Shown here one piece after another: positions 30,682 through 41,517 of a DNA stretch of 64,000 nt. Made by a program: the position numbers and the translations under genes. The DNA is from Neoarius graeffei. Its lineage: Eukaryota; Chordata; Actinopteri; Siluriformes; Ariidae. The stretch covers positions 943,378 through 1,007,377 of the forward strand of contig NC_083582.1 of NCBI RefSeq assembly GCF_027579695.1. Reading direction: 5' to 3'. Within the stretch, counting starts at the first letter, position 1. Each line of letters begins with the position of its first letter. The notes beneath the pieces were generated by a model. The model worked only from the letters and a program-made list of their open reading frames with translations, had not been told where the DNA came from and did not search any database.

Positions 30682-31001
30682 TGTGGCAGCGAGGGCGTGG
30701 CCAAGCAGCAGTCTGTGAATGGAGGGCAGGGTTGGGGAAGGTAAGTGGCTAAGTCATTCCACCTGCTGTCAATTAATGTGTGTGTGTTTGTTACAGGGAT
30801 GGAGCATAAAAGGAGAGAGAGAGCAGAGAAAGGGAGCTCTCTCCCTGACCACAATGCATGTGTGAGTGAGTGAGTGAGTGAGTGAGTGAGTGAGTGAAAG
30901 AGTGAATGAAAGAAAGCTGAAAAAACAAAATAAGTGTTTGTGTAAACATCAACTCTCACCTGCCATGCTTCTGTGCTCCACCCACATCAGGAAGTGCTAC
31001 A
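30682..31001 (+). repeat. Gypsy 3' LTR
   Basis: TGTGGCAGCGAGGGC ... GTGCTACA, with perfect TG/CA ends. It contains a (GTGA)n expansion at about 30861-30896 that the 5' LTR lacks. Confidence 0.93.
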
Positions 31002-31006
31002 CCAAG

Positions 31007-32918
31007 ATATGCTGTTGCTGTGATGTTAGTGATAGCAGCAGGAGGGTTGTCAGTATTGCTGTCTAGAGCTGGTGTGCTAGATCTGGGAAACTACCTCATT
31101 CTCATAGTGACAGTTTACTAACCCACAACCTAGCTAATGTTAGTTACATTCCTTTACATTATGGTATTTGTCTAAACAATGTTTGAGAAGGGTTTTATAG
31201 CTACGAAGACCTAAAAACACAAGTTTGCTAGTACAGTTGGATTATTTGGTTTGATGTATAATTCAAAATGCTATGCTAGGTAATGTTGCCTTCTTTGTTA
31301 GCTTCGCTACAAATCTACAGTCCTCTCTTCAGTCCCTGTAGGTTTGTATAAACAAGCTAAACAACTAACTCTCACTACTTTTTACTCCAGTGTGTTGTGG
31401 ATGCTGTGTTTGTGTGCTTGGATGCCATTGGATCGATGATGTTTTATATGATAACGTTTGTTTTGCTTCAGCTATGAGAAAGAGACATTCACTTCCACAC
31501 CATACAAGGCTGGAACATCTCAGCCATCTCTCCAGTCCGTGTCAAGCGCTGGCTCCCAGTTTTCGTCTGAAAGTTGAGTAAACTGTTCAAATGAATGGAT
31601 GATGATGAATTCTGCCATATTTCTTTTTGGTAGCCCAGTTTTAGTGTTGTTGCCTTGACAATGTGCTTCTTTGAATTTGAGGGACAGAGCTTCTCAAGGA
31701 GCACTGAAGGGAGGTGTGTATTTGTTTACCTGTTGAATTCAAATATCAATCTTTCTCCAGAATCGTGGACTCCATCTTTATATTTTTTTCTATTTCATCT
31801 CCCCGACCATGCCCTACTCACTGTTGAGCAAGGCATGTGACTCCTGCTACATGATGAAATCCCAGTGATCCTGACTCCTTCTGCCCTCCAGTCCTGGCTG
31901 ATCCATTCTGATGTTCTACTTCTGCTTAGAGGTTCCCTCTCAAGGTTTCTTCCTCATGTCATCTCAGGGAGTTTGTCCTTGCCACAATCATCTCTTTCTT
32001 GCTCATTAGGGATCAGTTTAAATCTACTGTATATCTTGATTAATGGAAGGTTGTTTTGTGACACTGTTAAAGCATTATATCAATGAAAGTGAAGTGAATG
32101 TCATTAAGAAACAACAAAGTGTAAACTCTTCTGTCCTGAAGATGTTGGAAAACGTAAAGTTACAGTTTTACCTCTGAGTGATACAAAGCACTGACACTGG
32201 AGTCTCCTTCCATAAATCAACAGGTGCTTAAAGAACACTTTTTAAAATATCAGTGATTACACATTTTTTAATCCACTGAAGTGGTAAGACAGTTTCTTTA
32301 TATTAGTTTGTCTATTTATATTAGTTTGTCTATTTATATTAGTTTGTGTCAGTTTTTCTTTTTGTGTCTTTGTGTATCTGTGTGCTATTTATGTGTATCT
32401 GTACCTGACTGTAAGACAAGTTTCCCTTTGGGACATTAAATTTAAACTGAACTGTATTTGTCCCTGTGAATAAGTTGTTACTGTAGAAATGATAACGTGT
32501 TACAACCCTAAATCAGAAACAGTTGGGACAGTATATCGAAGTTGAAATTAAAAATGAAAATTTGTAAATAATCTTTGACCTGTATTACACTCAAAACAAC
32601 ACAGAGGCATATTATTTGTTTTACCCTCATTTTGTTTGTTTGTTTTCAAACTAAACACTTGTTTCAATTTTGATTCTTGCAAGACATTTCAATAAAGTTG
32701 GGACAGTAAATCATTTCCCACTTCATAATGTTCCCGTTCCTTCTCCCAACACTTCAAAGATGTTTATGGACTGAAGGCTCCAAGTGATGAAATGTTTCAG
32801 GTGTTATTTTTGTCCCGTTCTTCCTGTAAACAGATCTTTAGGTGTGTAACAGTACGGCGTCATCACGGTCATATTTTTCATTTCTAAATTCTCCACACAT
32901 TTTTCAATAGAGAATGTG
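31007..32918. other. sdk intron with old repeat scraps
   Basis: No gene. An L2 3'-tail remnant on the plus strand at 31905-32090 (GGTTCCCTCTCAAGGTTTCT ... AAAGCATTATATCAATG). A short tandem of about 18 bases (TATTAGTTTGTCTATTTA, nearly three copies) at 32298-32347. A DNA-transposon-like relic at about 32505-32830 whose edge ACAACCCTAAATCAG...GTTGGGACAG resembles the element starting at 63843. Confidence 0.5.
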
Positions 32919-33464
32919 TCAAGTCAAGTTTGTATAACGCATTTAACAATAGACATTGCCCCTAAGCAGCTTTACAGAATCTGAACGACCCAAGACATGA
33001 GCTAATTTTATCCCTAATCTATCCCCAATGATGAAGCCTGTGGCGACGGTGGCAAAGAAAAACTCCCTCAGACGACATAAGGAAGAAACCTCAAGAGGAA
33101 CCAGACTCACAAGGGAACCCATCCTCATTTGGGCAACAACAGACAGCATGACTATAACATTAACAGTTTTAACATGAAGTCAGTTTCGTTGATGTTATAA
33201 ACTCTTCATTGATGGAAACTTGAGTGCAAAACTGTTCATGACAACTGCAGTCCTAAAATTAGCAAGTCAACTGTAGTCCTCAGTCACAAAAGCATTACTG
33301 TAAGAGTCCAGAGCATCTTCCAAGTGCAACTTTCAACTGTCCATACGGGGCCGTCCTCCACAGGAGCGATGTGATGAGACTTCAGCTAGACGTAGGGCAC
33401 CAGGATGGATCAGGCAGGTCCGAGGAGCAGAAGAGGCCAGCATCTCGATCTCAGGATTGACATG
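32919..33464 (-). mobile_element. L2 copy C, 3' end
   Basis: Minus-strand L2 3' UTR beginning at its tail (TCAAGTCAAGTTTGTATAACG). Interrupted at the TA 33465-33466 by Tc1 B; continues at 35046. Confidence 0.9.
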
Positions 33465-33466
33465 TA

Positions 33467-35043
33467 CAGTGCCTTGAAAAAGTATTCATACCCCTTGAAC
33501 TTTTTCACATTTTTCCACCTTACAACCACGAACTTAGAAGTTTTTTATTGAGATTTTATGTGATAGACCAACACAGAGTAGCACATAATTGTGAAGTGAA
33601 AATGATAAATGGTCTTCAAAATTTTAAACAAAAATCTGAAAAATGTGGTGTGCATTAGTATTCAGCCCCCGTGTCAATACTTTGTAGAGCCACCTTTTGC
33701 TGCAATTACAGCTGCAAGTCTTTTGTGGTATGTCTCTACCAGCTTTGCACATCTAGACACTGAAATTTTTGCCCATTCTTCTTTGCAAAATAGCTCAAGC
33801 TCAGCCAGATTGGATGGAGAGCGTCTGTGAACAGCAATTTTCAAGTCTTGCCACAGATGCTCAATGGGATTTAGGTCTGGACTTTGACTGGGCCATTCTA
33901 ACACATGAATATTCTTTGATCTAAACCATTCCATTGTAGCTCTGGCTGTATGTTTAGGGTCATTGTCTTGCTGGAAGGTGAATTTCCTTCCCAGTCTCAA
34001 GTCTTTTGCAGCCTCCAACAGGTTTTCTTCCAGGATTGCCCTGTATTTAGCTCCATCCATCTTCCCATCAACTCTGACCAGCTTCCCTGTCCCTGCTGAA
34101 GAAAAGCATCCCCATAGCATGATGCTGCCACCACCATGTTTCACAGTGGGGATGGTGTGTGCAGGGTGATGAGCAGTGTTAGTTTTCCGCCACACATAGC
34201 GCTTTGCATTTAGGCCAAAAAGTTCAACTGTGGTCTCATCTGACCAAAGCACCTTCTTCCACATGTTTGCTGTGTCCCCTACATGGCTTCTTATGCCTGT
34301 CTTTCAACAATGGCTTTCTTCTTGCCACTCTTCCAAAAAGGCCAGATTTGTGGAGTGTATGACTTATAGTTGCCCTGGGCACAGATTCTCCCACCTGAGC
34401 TGTGGATTTCTGCAGATCCTCCAGAGTGATCATGGGCCTCTTGGCTGCTTCTCTGACCAGTGCTCTCCTTGCTCGCTCTGTCAGTTTAGGTGGACGGCCA
34501 TGTCTTGATAGGTTTGCAGTTGTGCCATACTTTTTCCATTTTTGAATGATGAACAGTGCTTCTTGAGATGTTCAGAGCTTGGGATATTTTTTATAACCTA
34601 ACCCTGCTTTAAACTTCTCCAGAACTTTATCCCTGACCTGTCTAGTGAGTTCTTTGGTCTTCATGATGCTGTTTGTTCTTCAGTGTTCTCTAACAAACCA
34701 CTGAGGCCTTCACAGAACAAGTGTATTTATGCTGAGAGTAAATTACACACAGTAGGACTCCATTAACTAATTAGACGACTTCTGAAGGCAATTGATTGCA
34801 CTGGATTGCATTTAGAGGTATCAGAGTACAGGGGGCTGAATACTAATGCGCACCACATTTTTCAGATTTTTATTTGTTTAAAATTTTGAAGACCATTTAT
34901 CATTTTCGTTTCACTTCACAATTGTGTGCTACTCTGTGTTGGTCTATCACATAAAATCTCAATAAAAAACTTTTAAGTTCGTGGTTGTAAGGTGGAAAAA
35001 TGTGAAAAAGTTCAAGGGGTATGAATACTTTTTCAAGGCACTG
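33467..35043 (-). mobile_element. Tc1/mariner-type transposon B
   Basis: 1,577 bp with inverted repeats of about 205 bases (33467-33670 against 34838-35043), starting CAGTGCCTTGAAAAAGTATT and flanked by TA (33465-33466 and 35044-35045). The inverted repeats are highly similar to each other, so the insertion is fairly recent compared with Tc1 A. Inserted in the 3' UTR of L2 copy C. Confidence 0.95.
33674..34600 (-). pseudogene. Tc1-family transposase with a deletion
   Basis: The minus strand reads LQKSTAQVGESVPRATISHT and [13 protein letters not shown] (DNA-binding region, about 34433-34300), then, after a frame change and a small deletion near 34260-34280, WKKVLWSDETTVELF (first catalytic Asp). 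[32 protein letters not shown] (second Asp) and SPDLNPIEHLWQ (Glu, 34 residues between) follow, to a stop at 33674. The catalytic triad is preserved but the N-terminal third is frameshifted. Confidence 0.9.
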
Positions 35044-35045
35044 TA

Positions 35046-36851
35046 ACTCAGAGGGATGGACAGACAGGGTGGGGGAGGAGGGGAGGAAGAAAGAGAGAGA
35101 ACACAGGTTGTTAGGGATGCCGAAGATCAACTGATGAGTTGGAACAGTATACATTTTGCGCTGAGTGCTAACAGGGACTCTAGTAAAACTACCTATGACA
35201 GCATAACTAAAAGGGGAGAGCCAGAAGGTAACAGGCATGAGGGGCCCCGGGACATAAAGCAGCAGCCACTACACTGTCAACAAACCGGAGCGAGCGAGCG
35301 AGTGGGGGACTGACAGCATCCATACATCCCAGTTTACCAAAACACTCTATGTCTGAGGATCCTCCAGATCTACTCCTTTACCTCATAAACACCATTAACA
35401 CAAGGCTTGACTAAACATATGTTTTCAGCCTAGACTTAAACGCTGAAACTGTGTCTGAGTCATGAACACTACTTGGAAGGCTGTTCCATAACTGTGGGGC
35501 TTTGTAAGAAAAGGCTCTGCCCCTGATGTTGACTTCACTATATGAGGTACCAGTAGATAGCCTGCACCTTTTGATCTAAGTAGGCGTGGCGGGTCATAAA
35601 GGACCAGTAGTTCACTCAGGTACTGTGGTGTGAGACCATTCAGTGCTTTAAAGGTCAATAGTAGCATTTTATAAACAATACAAAATCTGACTGGGAGCCA
35701 ATGCAGTGTGGATAAGACAGGGGTGATGGGGTCATATTTTCTAGTTCTAGTAAGGACTCTTGCTGCTGCATTTTGAACTAACTGGAGCTTATTTATGCAC
35801 TTATTGGAACATCCAGACAGTAAGGCATTACAATAATCCAACCTGGAGGGAACGAAAGCATGAACTAGTTTTTCTGCGTTGTGTAGTGACATTAAATTTC
35901 TTATCTTAGCAATATTTCTGAGATGAAAGAAAGCTATCTGGATCAATATGAGTTTCAAATGAAAGACTGGGGTCAATAATCACGCTGAGGTCTTTTACTG
36001 CTGCACGTGAAGAAACAGAAAGGCCATCCAGAGTCACTGTGGAATCAGAAAACTTACTTCTAGCTGCATGTGGTCCGAGTACAAGTACTTCAGTCTTGTC
36101 AGAGTTAAGCAGAAGGAAATTAATAAGCATCCAGTGTCTAATGTCCTTTATACATTCCTCAGTTTTATTAAGCTGATGTCTATCATCTGACTTTGCAGAA
36201 ACATAACTGTGTCATCAGCATAACAGTGGAAACTAATAACATGCGTATGAATAATATCACTCAGAGGTAACATATATAAAGAAAAAAAGCAGTGGTCCTC
36301 AGAAAGAACCTTGTGGAACACCAAACTTTACCTCAGTATGTCTAGAAATATCACCATTAACATCAACATACTGATAGCGATCAGTTAAATAAGAGCTGAG
36401 CCAGGAGAGGGCCGTTCCCTTAACTCCCACAACATTTTCTAGTCTATCCAGAAGAATGGAATGATCAATGGTATCAAATGCTGCACTAAGGTCAAGCAAC
36501 ACAAGCAGCGAGACACAGCCCTGATCAGACGCCAACAGTCGGTCATTTACTACTTTAACCAGAGCTGTCTCTGTGCTATGATGAGGTCTAAATCCTGACT
36601 GATACATTTCATGGATGTTATTCCTATGTAAATATGAGCATAACTGCTGTGCCACAGCTTTTTCTAGGATCTTGGAGATAAAGGGGAGGTTTGATATCGG
36701 CCGATAATTGGACAGCTGACAGGGATCAAGGTCAGGTTTTTTAATCAGGGGTTTGATAACTGCTAGTTTAAAGGATTTGGGTACATAGCCAATCATAAGA
36801 GAAGAATTTATTTTTAGAAGCAGTTCAATTACTTCAGGTATTTTCTTTTTG
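35046..36851 (-). pseudogene. L2 copy C, ORF2 reverse transcriptase and 3' UTR start
   Basis: Read from 36796 downwards: [70 protein letters not shown] (first catalytic Asp) and FGVPQGSF. After a frame change comes the YADD catalytic motif (plus-strand GTCATCAGCATA at 36211-36222), then a DLSVIIDPSLSFETHID block, SRLDYCNALLSGCSNKCINK and LQLVQNAAARVLTRTRKYDP with the ORF end near 35425. Frameshifts near 36290, 35970 and 35520. At 36851 the copy is cut by insertion of L2 copy D; its upstream part is at 45651-45888. Confidence 0.9.
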
Positions 36852-38434
36852 CTGTAGTATGTTCTGGCCCCATCCCAATGCGGCGTGGCGATGTAGCTTA
36901 CAGCAGGTTATGGTCGCTGAACTGCTGGCTGTCCAGGTGGTGCTCTGAAAACAGTGTGGGCTTTATAGATAATTGGGCTAATTTTGAGGGCACTGCTGGC
37001 CTGTTAGGGCGGAAGGGTAGCCATCCCACTCAGGAAGGTGCTGCTCTCATTTCCTGCAGCATAGGTCATAGTCTCAGAACAGGCCTAGTTAATTCCTGAC
37101 AATCCAGAGCCAAGGCCAGGGAGCAGACGAACAGGCTAAACCGACTGTCTGCTAGCTGCACAGAGTCGTCACTCAGGGTCCACTACATCGAGACTGTGTC
37201 TGTTCCCCGAGCTCAACAAAAAGGTAGAAATTTTCAGAGAGTTTGTTCCAGTAACCTAATCAATATAAAATTAGATCATATTGACTGTACAGCTGCTGCC
37301 AGCACATTTGATCTAAAGGTGGGGCTATTAAATATTAGATCACACCCTTGATCTAATGCTAACATTCATGTTAAACGTAGACAATATAGTCATCCTTTCA
37401 CAGTCTGAAGTTCTCAGATCATTGTCTCATCTCATTCAAACTATGAGTAATAATATATGCACCTCACCACGCTACTGTATTAAACGTACATTCGCGTCAA
37501 CTACTGCACAGAGCTTTATAAATGATCTCCCAGAGTTATCAACTTTGGGTCACTGTCAGCCCCTGCAGAACTTGATCAGGCAACTGAATGCTTAGAGTCA
37601 ACATTCCGCCATACTTTAGATAATGTAGCTCCTCTTAAAAGGAAAATGGTCAGAGACAAAAAATTAGCACCCTGGTATAATGATGACACTCACACATTAA
37701 AACAGACCACTCGAAAATTGGAACGTAAATGGCGTCAAACAAAATTGGTAGCGTTCAAATTAGCTTGGAAGGAGAGCTTCCTGAAGTATAGAAAAGCTCT
37801 TAGTGCTGCGAGATCAACATATCTCTCCTCCCTAATAGAAGATAACAAAAATAATCCTAGATTCCTATTTAATACTGTAGCAAAATTAACCAGGAATAAG
37901 TCCACTATAGACACATGCACACCTGCAGTATGGAGTAGCAACGACTTCATGAATTTTTTTAATGACAAAATTGAGAATATCCGACAAAAAATTCAAACTA
38001 CTAATTTAAGGTCAGACAATGTAAGTGACCTTATAGTTAACAATATAACTGTATCAGATCATCAGTTAGAATGTTTTACTCCCCTTAAAGAAATTGAATT
38101 ACTTTCATTAATCTCGGCATCAAAAGCCTCAACTTGCGTACTAGATCCCTTACCTACACGTCTATTCAAACAGATAATGCCTAAAGTAATTGAACCGCTT
38201 CTAAAAATAATAAATTCTCTTATGATTGGCTATGTACCCAAATCCTTTAAACTAGCAGTTATCAAACCCCTGATTAAAAAACCTGACCTTGATCCCTGTC
38301 AGCTGTCCAATTATAGGCCAATATCATTACATTAGACACTGGATGCTTATTATTTCCTTCTGCTTAACTCTGACAAGACTGAAGTACTTGCACTAGGACC
38401 ACATACAGCTAGAAGTAAGTTTTCTGATTACACA
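36852..38434 (+). pseudogene. L2 copy D, ORF1 end, deleted endonuclease, linker
   Basis: Inserted in copy C with the 8-bp duplication TCTTTTTG (36844-36851 and 45651-45658). It opens with an ORF1 C-terminal part (36878-37099) containing GSHPTQEGAALIS, which looks like the His-containing end motif of the esterase (SGNH hydrolase) domain known in CR1/L2 ORF1. ORF2 then starts (LLNIRS near 37328) but jumps at once to HTLDLMLTFMLNV, so nearly the whole endonuclease is deleted. The 229-codon linker frame 37646-38335 is open to LSNYRPIS. A second deletion then removes most of the RT palm, including YADD, before YFLLLNSDKTEVLALGPH. Not autonomous. Confidence 0.9.
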
Positions 38435-38812
38435 TGTTACGGCATGGGCTCGTTCACACACTGCAACATAAGAAGGGGGACGCAACACAAAGGTTTAAAG
38501 TTCAAACAAAAATACATTTATTAACCAATACAAAATATAACAACTCAAGTGTCTAGGGTATGACTGTAGTGATGGTCGTGCCTGAGTGGATGCGTGTTTG
38601 TGTCAGTATATGGTAAATGTTGAGGGTGAGAAAAAGAGCAAAAAGCCAGAAAAGAGTGCCCACACAAAGAATAAAAGTGCCTACCAGAGAGGGAGAGAAA
38701 CCCCACCTTATAGGCTGTACCACCTACACAGGTGTACTTAATGATCTAGCCTAATCAGTCAGGCCCAGGCCTACCCGTACACTGGCAGACTGGTGCCTGA
38801 AGGGGGCCATCA
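38435..38812 (-). repeat. LTR (3' LTR of the minus-strand element)
   Basis: TGTTACGGCATGGGCTCGTT ... GGGGGCCATCA on the plus strand. Nearly identical to 43223-43627 apart from a few substitutions and two small indels (a GGAGGACAACA block and the CCCAAGGGGGT block are missing here). Confidence 0.93.
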
Positions 38813-38817
38813 CACCT

Positions 38818-39202
38818 CATCTCATCTCATCTCATCTCATTATCTCTAGCCGCTTTATCCTTCTACAGGGTCGCAGGCAAGCTGGAGCCTATCCCAGCTG
38901 ACTACGGGCGAAAGGCGGGGTACACCCTGGACAAGTCGCCAGGTCATCACAGGGCTGACACATAGACACAGACAACCATTCATACTCACATTCACACCTA
39001 CGGTCAATTTAGAGTCACCAGTTAACCTAACCTGCATGTCTTTGGACTGTGGGGGAAACCGGAGCACCCGGAGGAAACCCACGCGGACACGGGGAGAACA
39101 TGCAAACTCCACACAGAAAGGCCCTCGCCGGCCCCGGGGCTCGAACCCAGGACCTTCTTGCTGTGAGGCGACAGCGCTAACCACTACACCACCGTGCCGC
39201 CC
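38818..39202 (-). mobile_element. V-SINE, complete, at the LTR edge
   Basis: tRNA-like head (reverse complement of GGCGGCACGGTGGTGTAGTG with GGTTCGAGCCCC) near 39200-39140, V-domain core (GGTGCTCCGGTTTCCCCCAC) near 39070-39040, and tail (TGAGA)n at 38820-38840. Flanked by a 12-bp duplication GCCATCACACCT (38806-38817 and 39203-39214). Confidence 0.95.
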
Positions 39203-39209
39203 GCCATCA

Positions 39210-39222
39210 CACCTCCCTCCCT
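39210..39222 (-). other. Polypurine tract of the gag-only element
   Basis: The transcript strand reads AGGGAGGGAGGTG directly before the LTR terminus TGATGGC; the tract was split from the LTR only by the SINE target duplication. Confidence 0.7.
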
Positions 39223-40301
39223 AAAAAGAGGTTTGTTGAAGACAAAACCTCAACCAAACAAACCAAAGAAAAACCTCTTGTGTTCCCTTCAGAAATGCAC
39301 CACATCTTCCTTCATCCTGGCACCTAGGAGAGAGAGAGACAGATCTAGAAAAAACAAAAACAACTAGATCGTTTACTTCCTGTTCATTCAGGTAAACAGC
39401 AACAGACTCAGGAAGACAGTTCATGAAGTCCTCCAAGAGAACTAGCTGTTTTAACTCCTCCCTGGACTCTGCCTTCTGTGCTGTACACCACCTGTCAAAC
39501 AGGCACTGTTTGTCAGAGAGAAACTCAACGAAGGTCTGCTGATCTGGTTTCCTGAACCTCTGGCGATAAGCCTCTGGGACCAGCTCGTATGCGTGTAGTA
39601 TGGTTGTTTTCACTACATCATACTGCCTAGCTTGGTCACCGCTCAGAGCAGAAAAAACCTCCTCGTGCTTTGCCACTAAACACACACTAACATAAGAGGC
39701 CATATTTCCCTTGGCCAATCTAATGTGGTGGCCACTCTCTCAAAGTGTGCAAAATACCGGTCTACATCCTTCTCAGAAAAAGATGGAACAAGGCAGATGT
39801 TTCTACTAACATCAAAGGCAGAAGAAGCTGTAGGCACTAAGGGAGATAGGTTATATGGAGACTCCGCTTGCTTCATTGCCACCTCAAGCTCAAGCTTTTT
39901 GATGGCAAACTCATGCGCTTGACGCTCACGTTCATGCTCTGCGCCTTCATGCTCCTGTTCACGCTCTAAGCGTTCCAGCTCCAAATCCCTCTGAATCTCC
40001 AGTTCTTTGACCTTAAGTGCTTTAACATCCTTCTCTGCCTTCACTTTCTCCAGTACCAAACTGACTGTTGAGGCCTGTGCCCGAAATGATTCAACCACTT
40101 CAGTTGAAGCTACCATTTCCTTCAACACAGCTTTCTGAATCAATTGGCTTTTAACAGCCAGAAAAAGAGTTTCCTTTAATTTTCTCTCCTGAGCTGTAGT
40201 TAATAAAACAAAAATGCTCAACCACCTTCCAAAGCTGATCTTTATTTAAACTTAACAGACTCTTCAGAAGGGTTAGCAATAAATTCTTCAGGAGTTGCCA
40301 T
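39221..40301 (-). pseudogene. Degraded LTR-element gag
   Basis: Starts at ATG 40301-40299 (MATPEEFIANPSEESVKFK and a stop). Frame shifts then give KDQLWKVVEHF, ERKLKETLFLAVKSQLIQKA, and a charged coiled-coil-like run (about 40 residues rich in Glu/Arg) at 40040-39880. FSEKDVDRYFAHFERVATTL and, in another frame, HAYELVPEAYRQRFRKPDQQ, TFVEFLSDKQCLFDRWC and LVLLEDFMNCLPESVAVYL follow; these are the SCAN-like capsid region of fish Gypsy Gag proteins. No zinc knuckle and no protease follow. At least three frameshifts. The last ~50 codons do not look like gag and may be the junction with the old 3' region. Confidence 0.85.
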
Positions 40302-40774
40302 AATTCCGCAGTAAGAACTAACTGAATTAACACGTCAAGCAGATACAAAGACAACCCACAAGTTACAAAACACCACTGTAGCTAAGCACGAGGCTACCTG
40401 TCCCCCTAATAGGCGCTAATGCTACTAATGTGGTTGCTCAATAAATTAAAAAAAAAAGGATGAGGCACACAGAAAAGAAAAAAACCTAAGGCACACAACA
40501 CAGGCTACAGTGATTTTCCACACAGCATACAAGCTGCAATCAACCGTTACAAGCCTAAAACAAAAAACTGGCGACACTACTCCCCCAAAATACAAAACAA
40601 AGCATACACTAAACGTAAGGTTCACGCATGCATTCACTACTGTTTAACTGTAGGCCAAGTTTCAAAAGCACACACACATGCCTACACAGTAGCAACCAGA
40701 AAATTAGCCTCTACAATAAAGTAGGCAAAGTCTAAATAGCCTACACATTCGCTTGTGTAACCTAGAAATCACCA

Positions 40775-41484
40775 GGGCCCTGTACTACAAACGGCGGTTA
40801 ACCTACCCAGCAGTAACCCAGGGTTCCCCCGCTAAACCGGGGTTGACAAAACCTGGTTATCTTGTTTGGGGTTAAACGGTACTACGACGCCAGTTATGAA
40901 GTTGATTTGTTGAACCTGGTTTAACCTAATCAGGGTTAATGCGCGTTCACGTTAAAGGGGAGGTTATCAGCGCAAATCCCCACTGTTCACAATGGCACGG
41001 TCGCCGTACTTCACGGAGGAAGAATGCGCTGTCATAATGCAAAGCTACGAGGTGTTCAAAACAACATTAAGAGCAAAATCTAACACAGCGGCTGCCAATA
41101 AGGAGCGGCAAGCATGTTGGCAACGAATTGCCGATCGGGTAAATGCGCAAGTACATTCTCCCTTCTACATGTTCCAGAACAGAAGTATAGGATGAGAGAA
41201 GCTTCATGATCAATCACAAGTCACAGAAAATGGTCCTTCGACGTGGCCCCAGTCATATATAGCTTGTTTAATGTCCGAAAAATCCTGAATAAAATTTGGT
41301 ATGGTAAATTCATGGAGTCGCCTACTTAAGCTGATCTGTGCACAGAGTCACATGAATTAGGATGACTGACTGTTCAGTCCCTGTGACTAAGTTGGTGTCG
41401 GTCCTGTGAACATTTCAGAGGCAACAGCAGCCAAACGCACCTGGCAACAGGTGAAAATGAAATATAAAAACATCATTCATAATG

Positions 41485-41517
<33 letters not shown>

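Larger units (their letters stand above)
24943..31001 (+). mobile_element. Gypsy-type LTR retrotransposon of the Gmr1 kind (integrase before RT)
   Basis: LTRs at 24943-25236 and 30682-31001, flanked by a 5-bp duplication CCAAG (24938-24942 and 31002-31006). Internal order is PBS, gag, degraded zinc knuckle and protease, integrase, reverse transcriptase, RNase H, polypurine tract. In ordinary Ty3/Gypsy elements integrase follows RNase H; a Gypsy-type RT with integrase upstream is the known hallmark of Gmr1-like elements in deuterostomes. An antisense L2 is inserted between two protease-region halves. All pol domains carry stops or frameshifts, and key residues in protease and RT are changed, so the copy is inactive. 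Confidence 0.92.

Noticed and set aside
24943..31001. Envelope gene or complete endogenous retrovirus
   Set aside because: RNase H is followed at once by the polypurine tract and LTR; no further open frame with a signal peptide or membrane segment.
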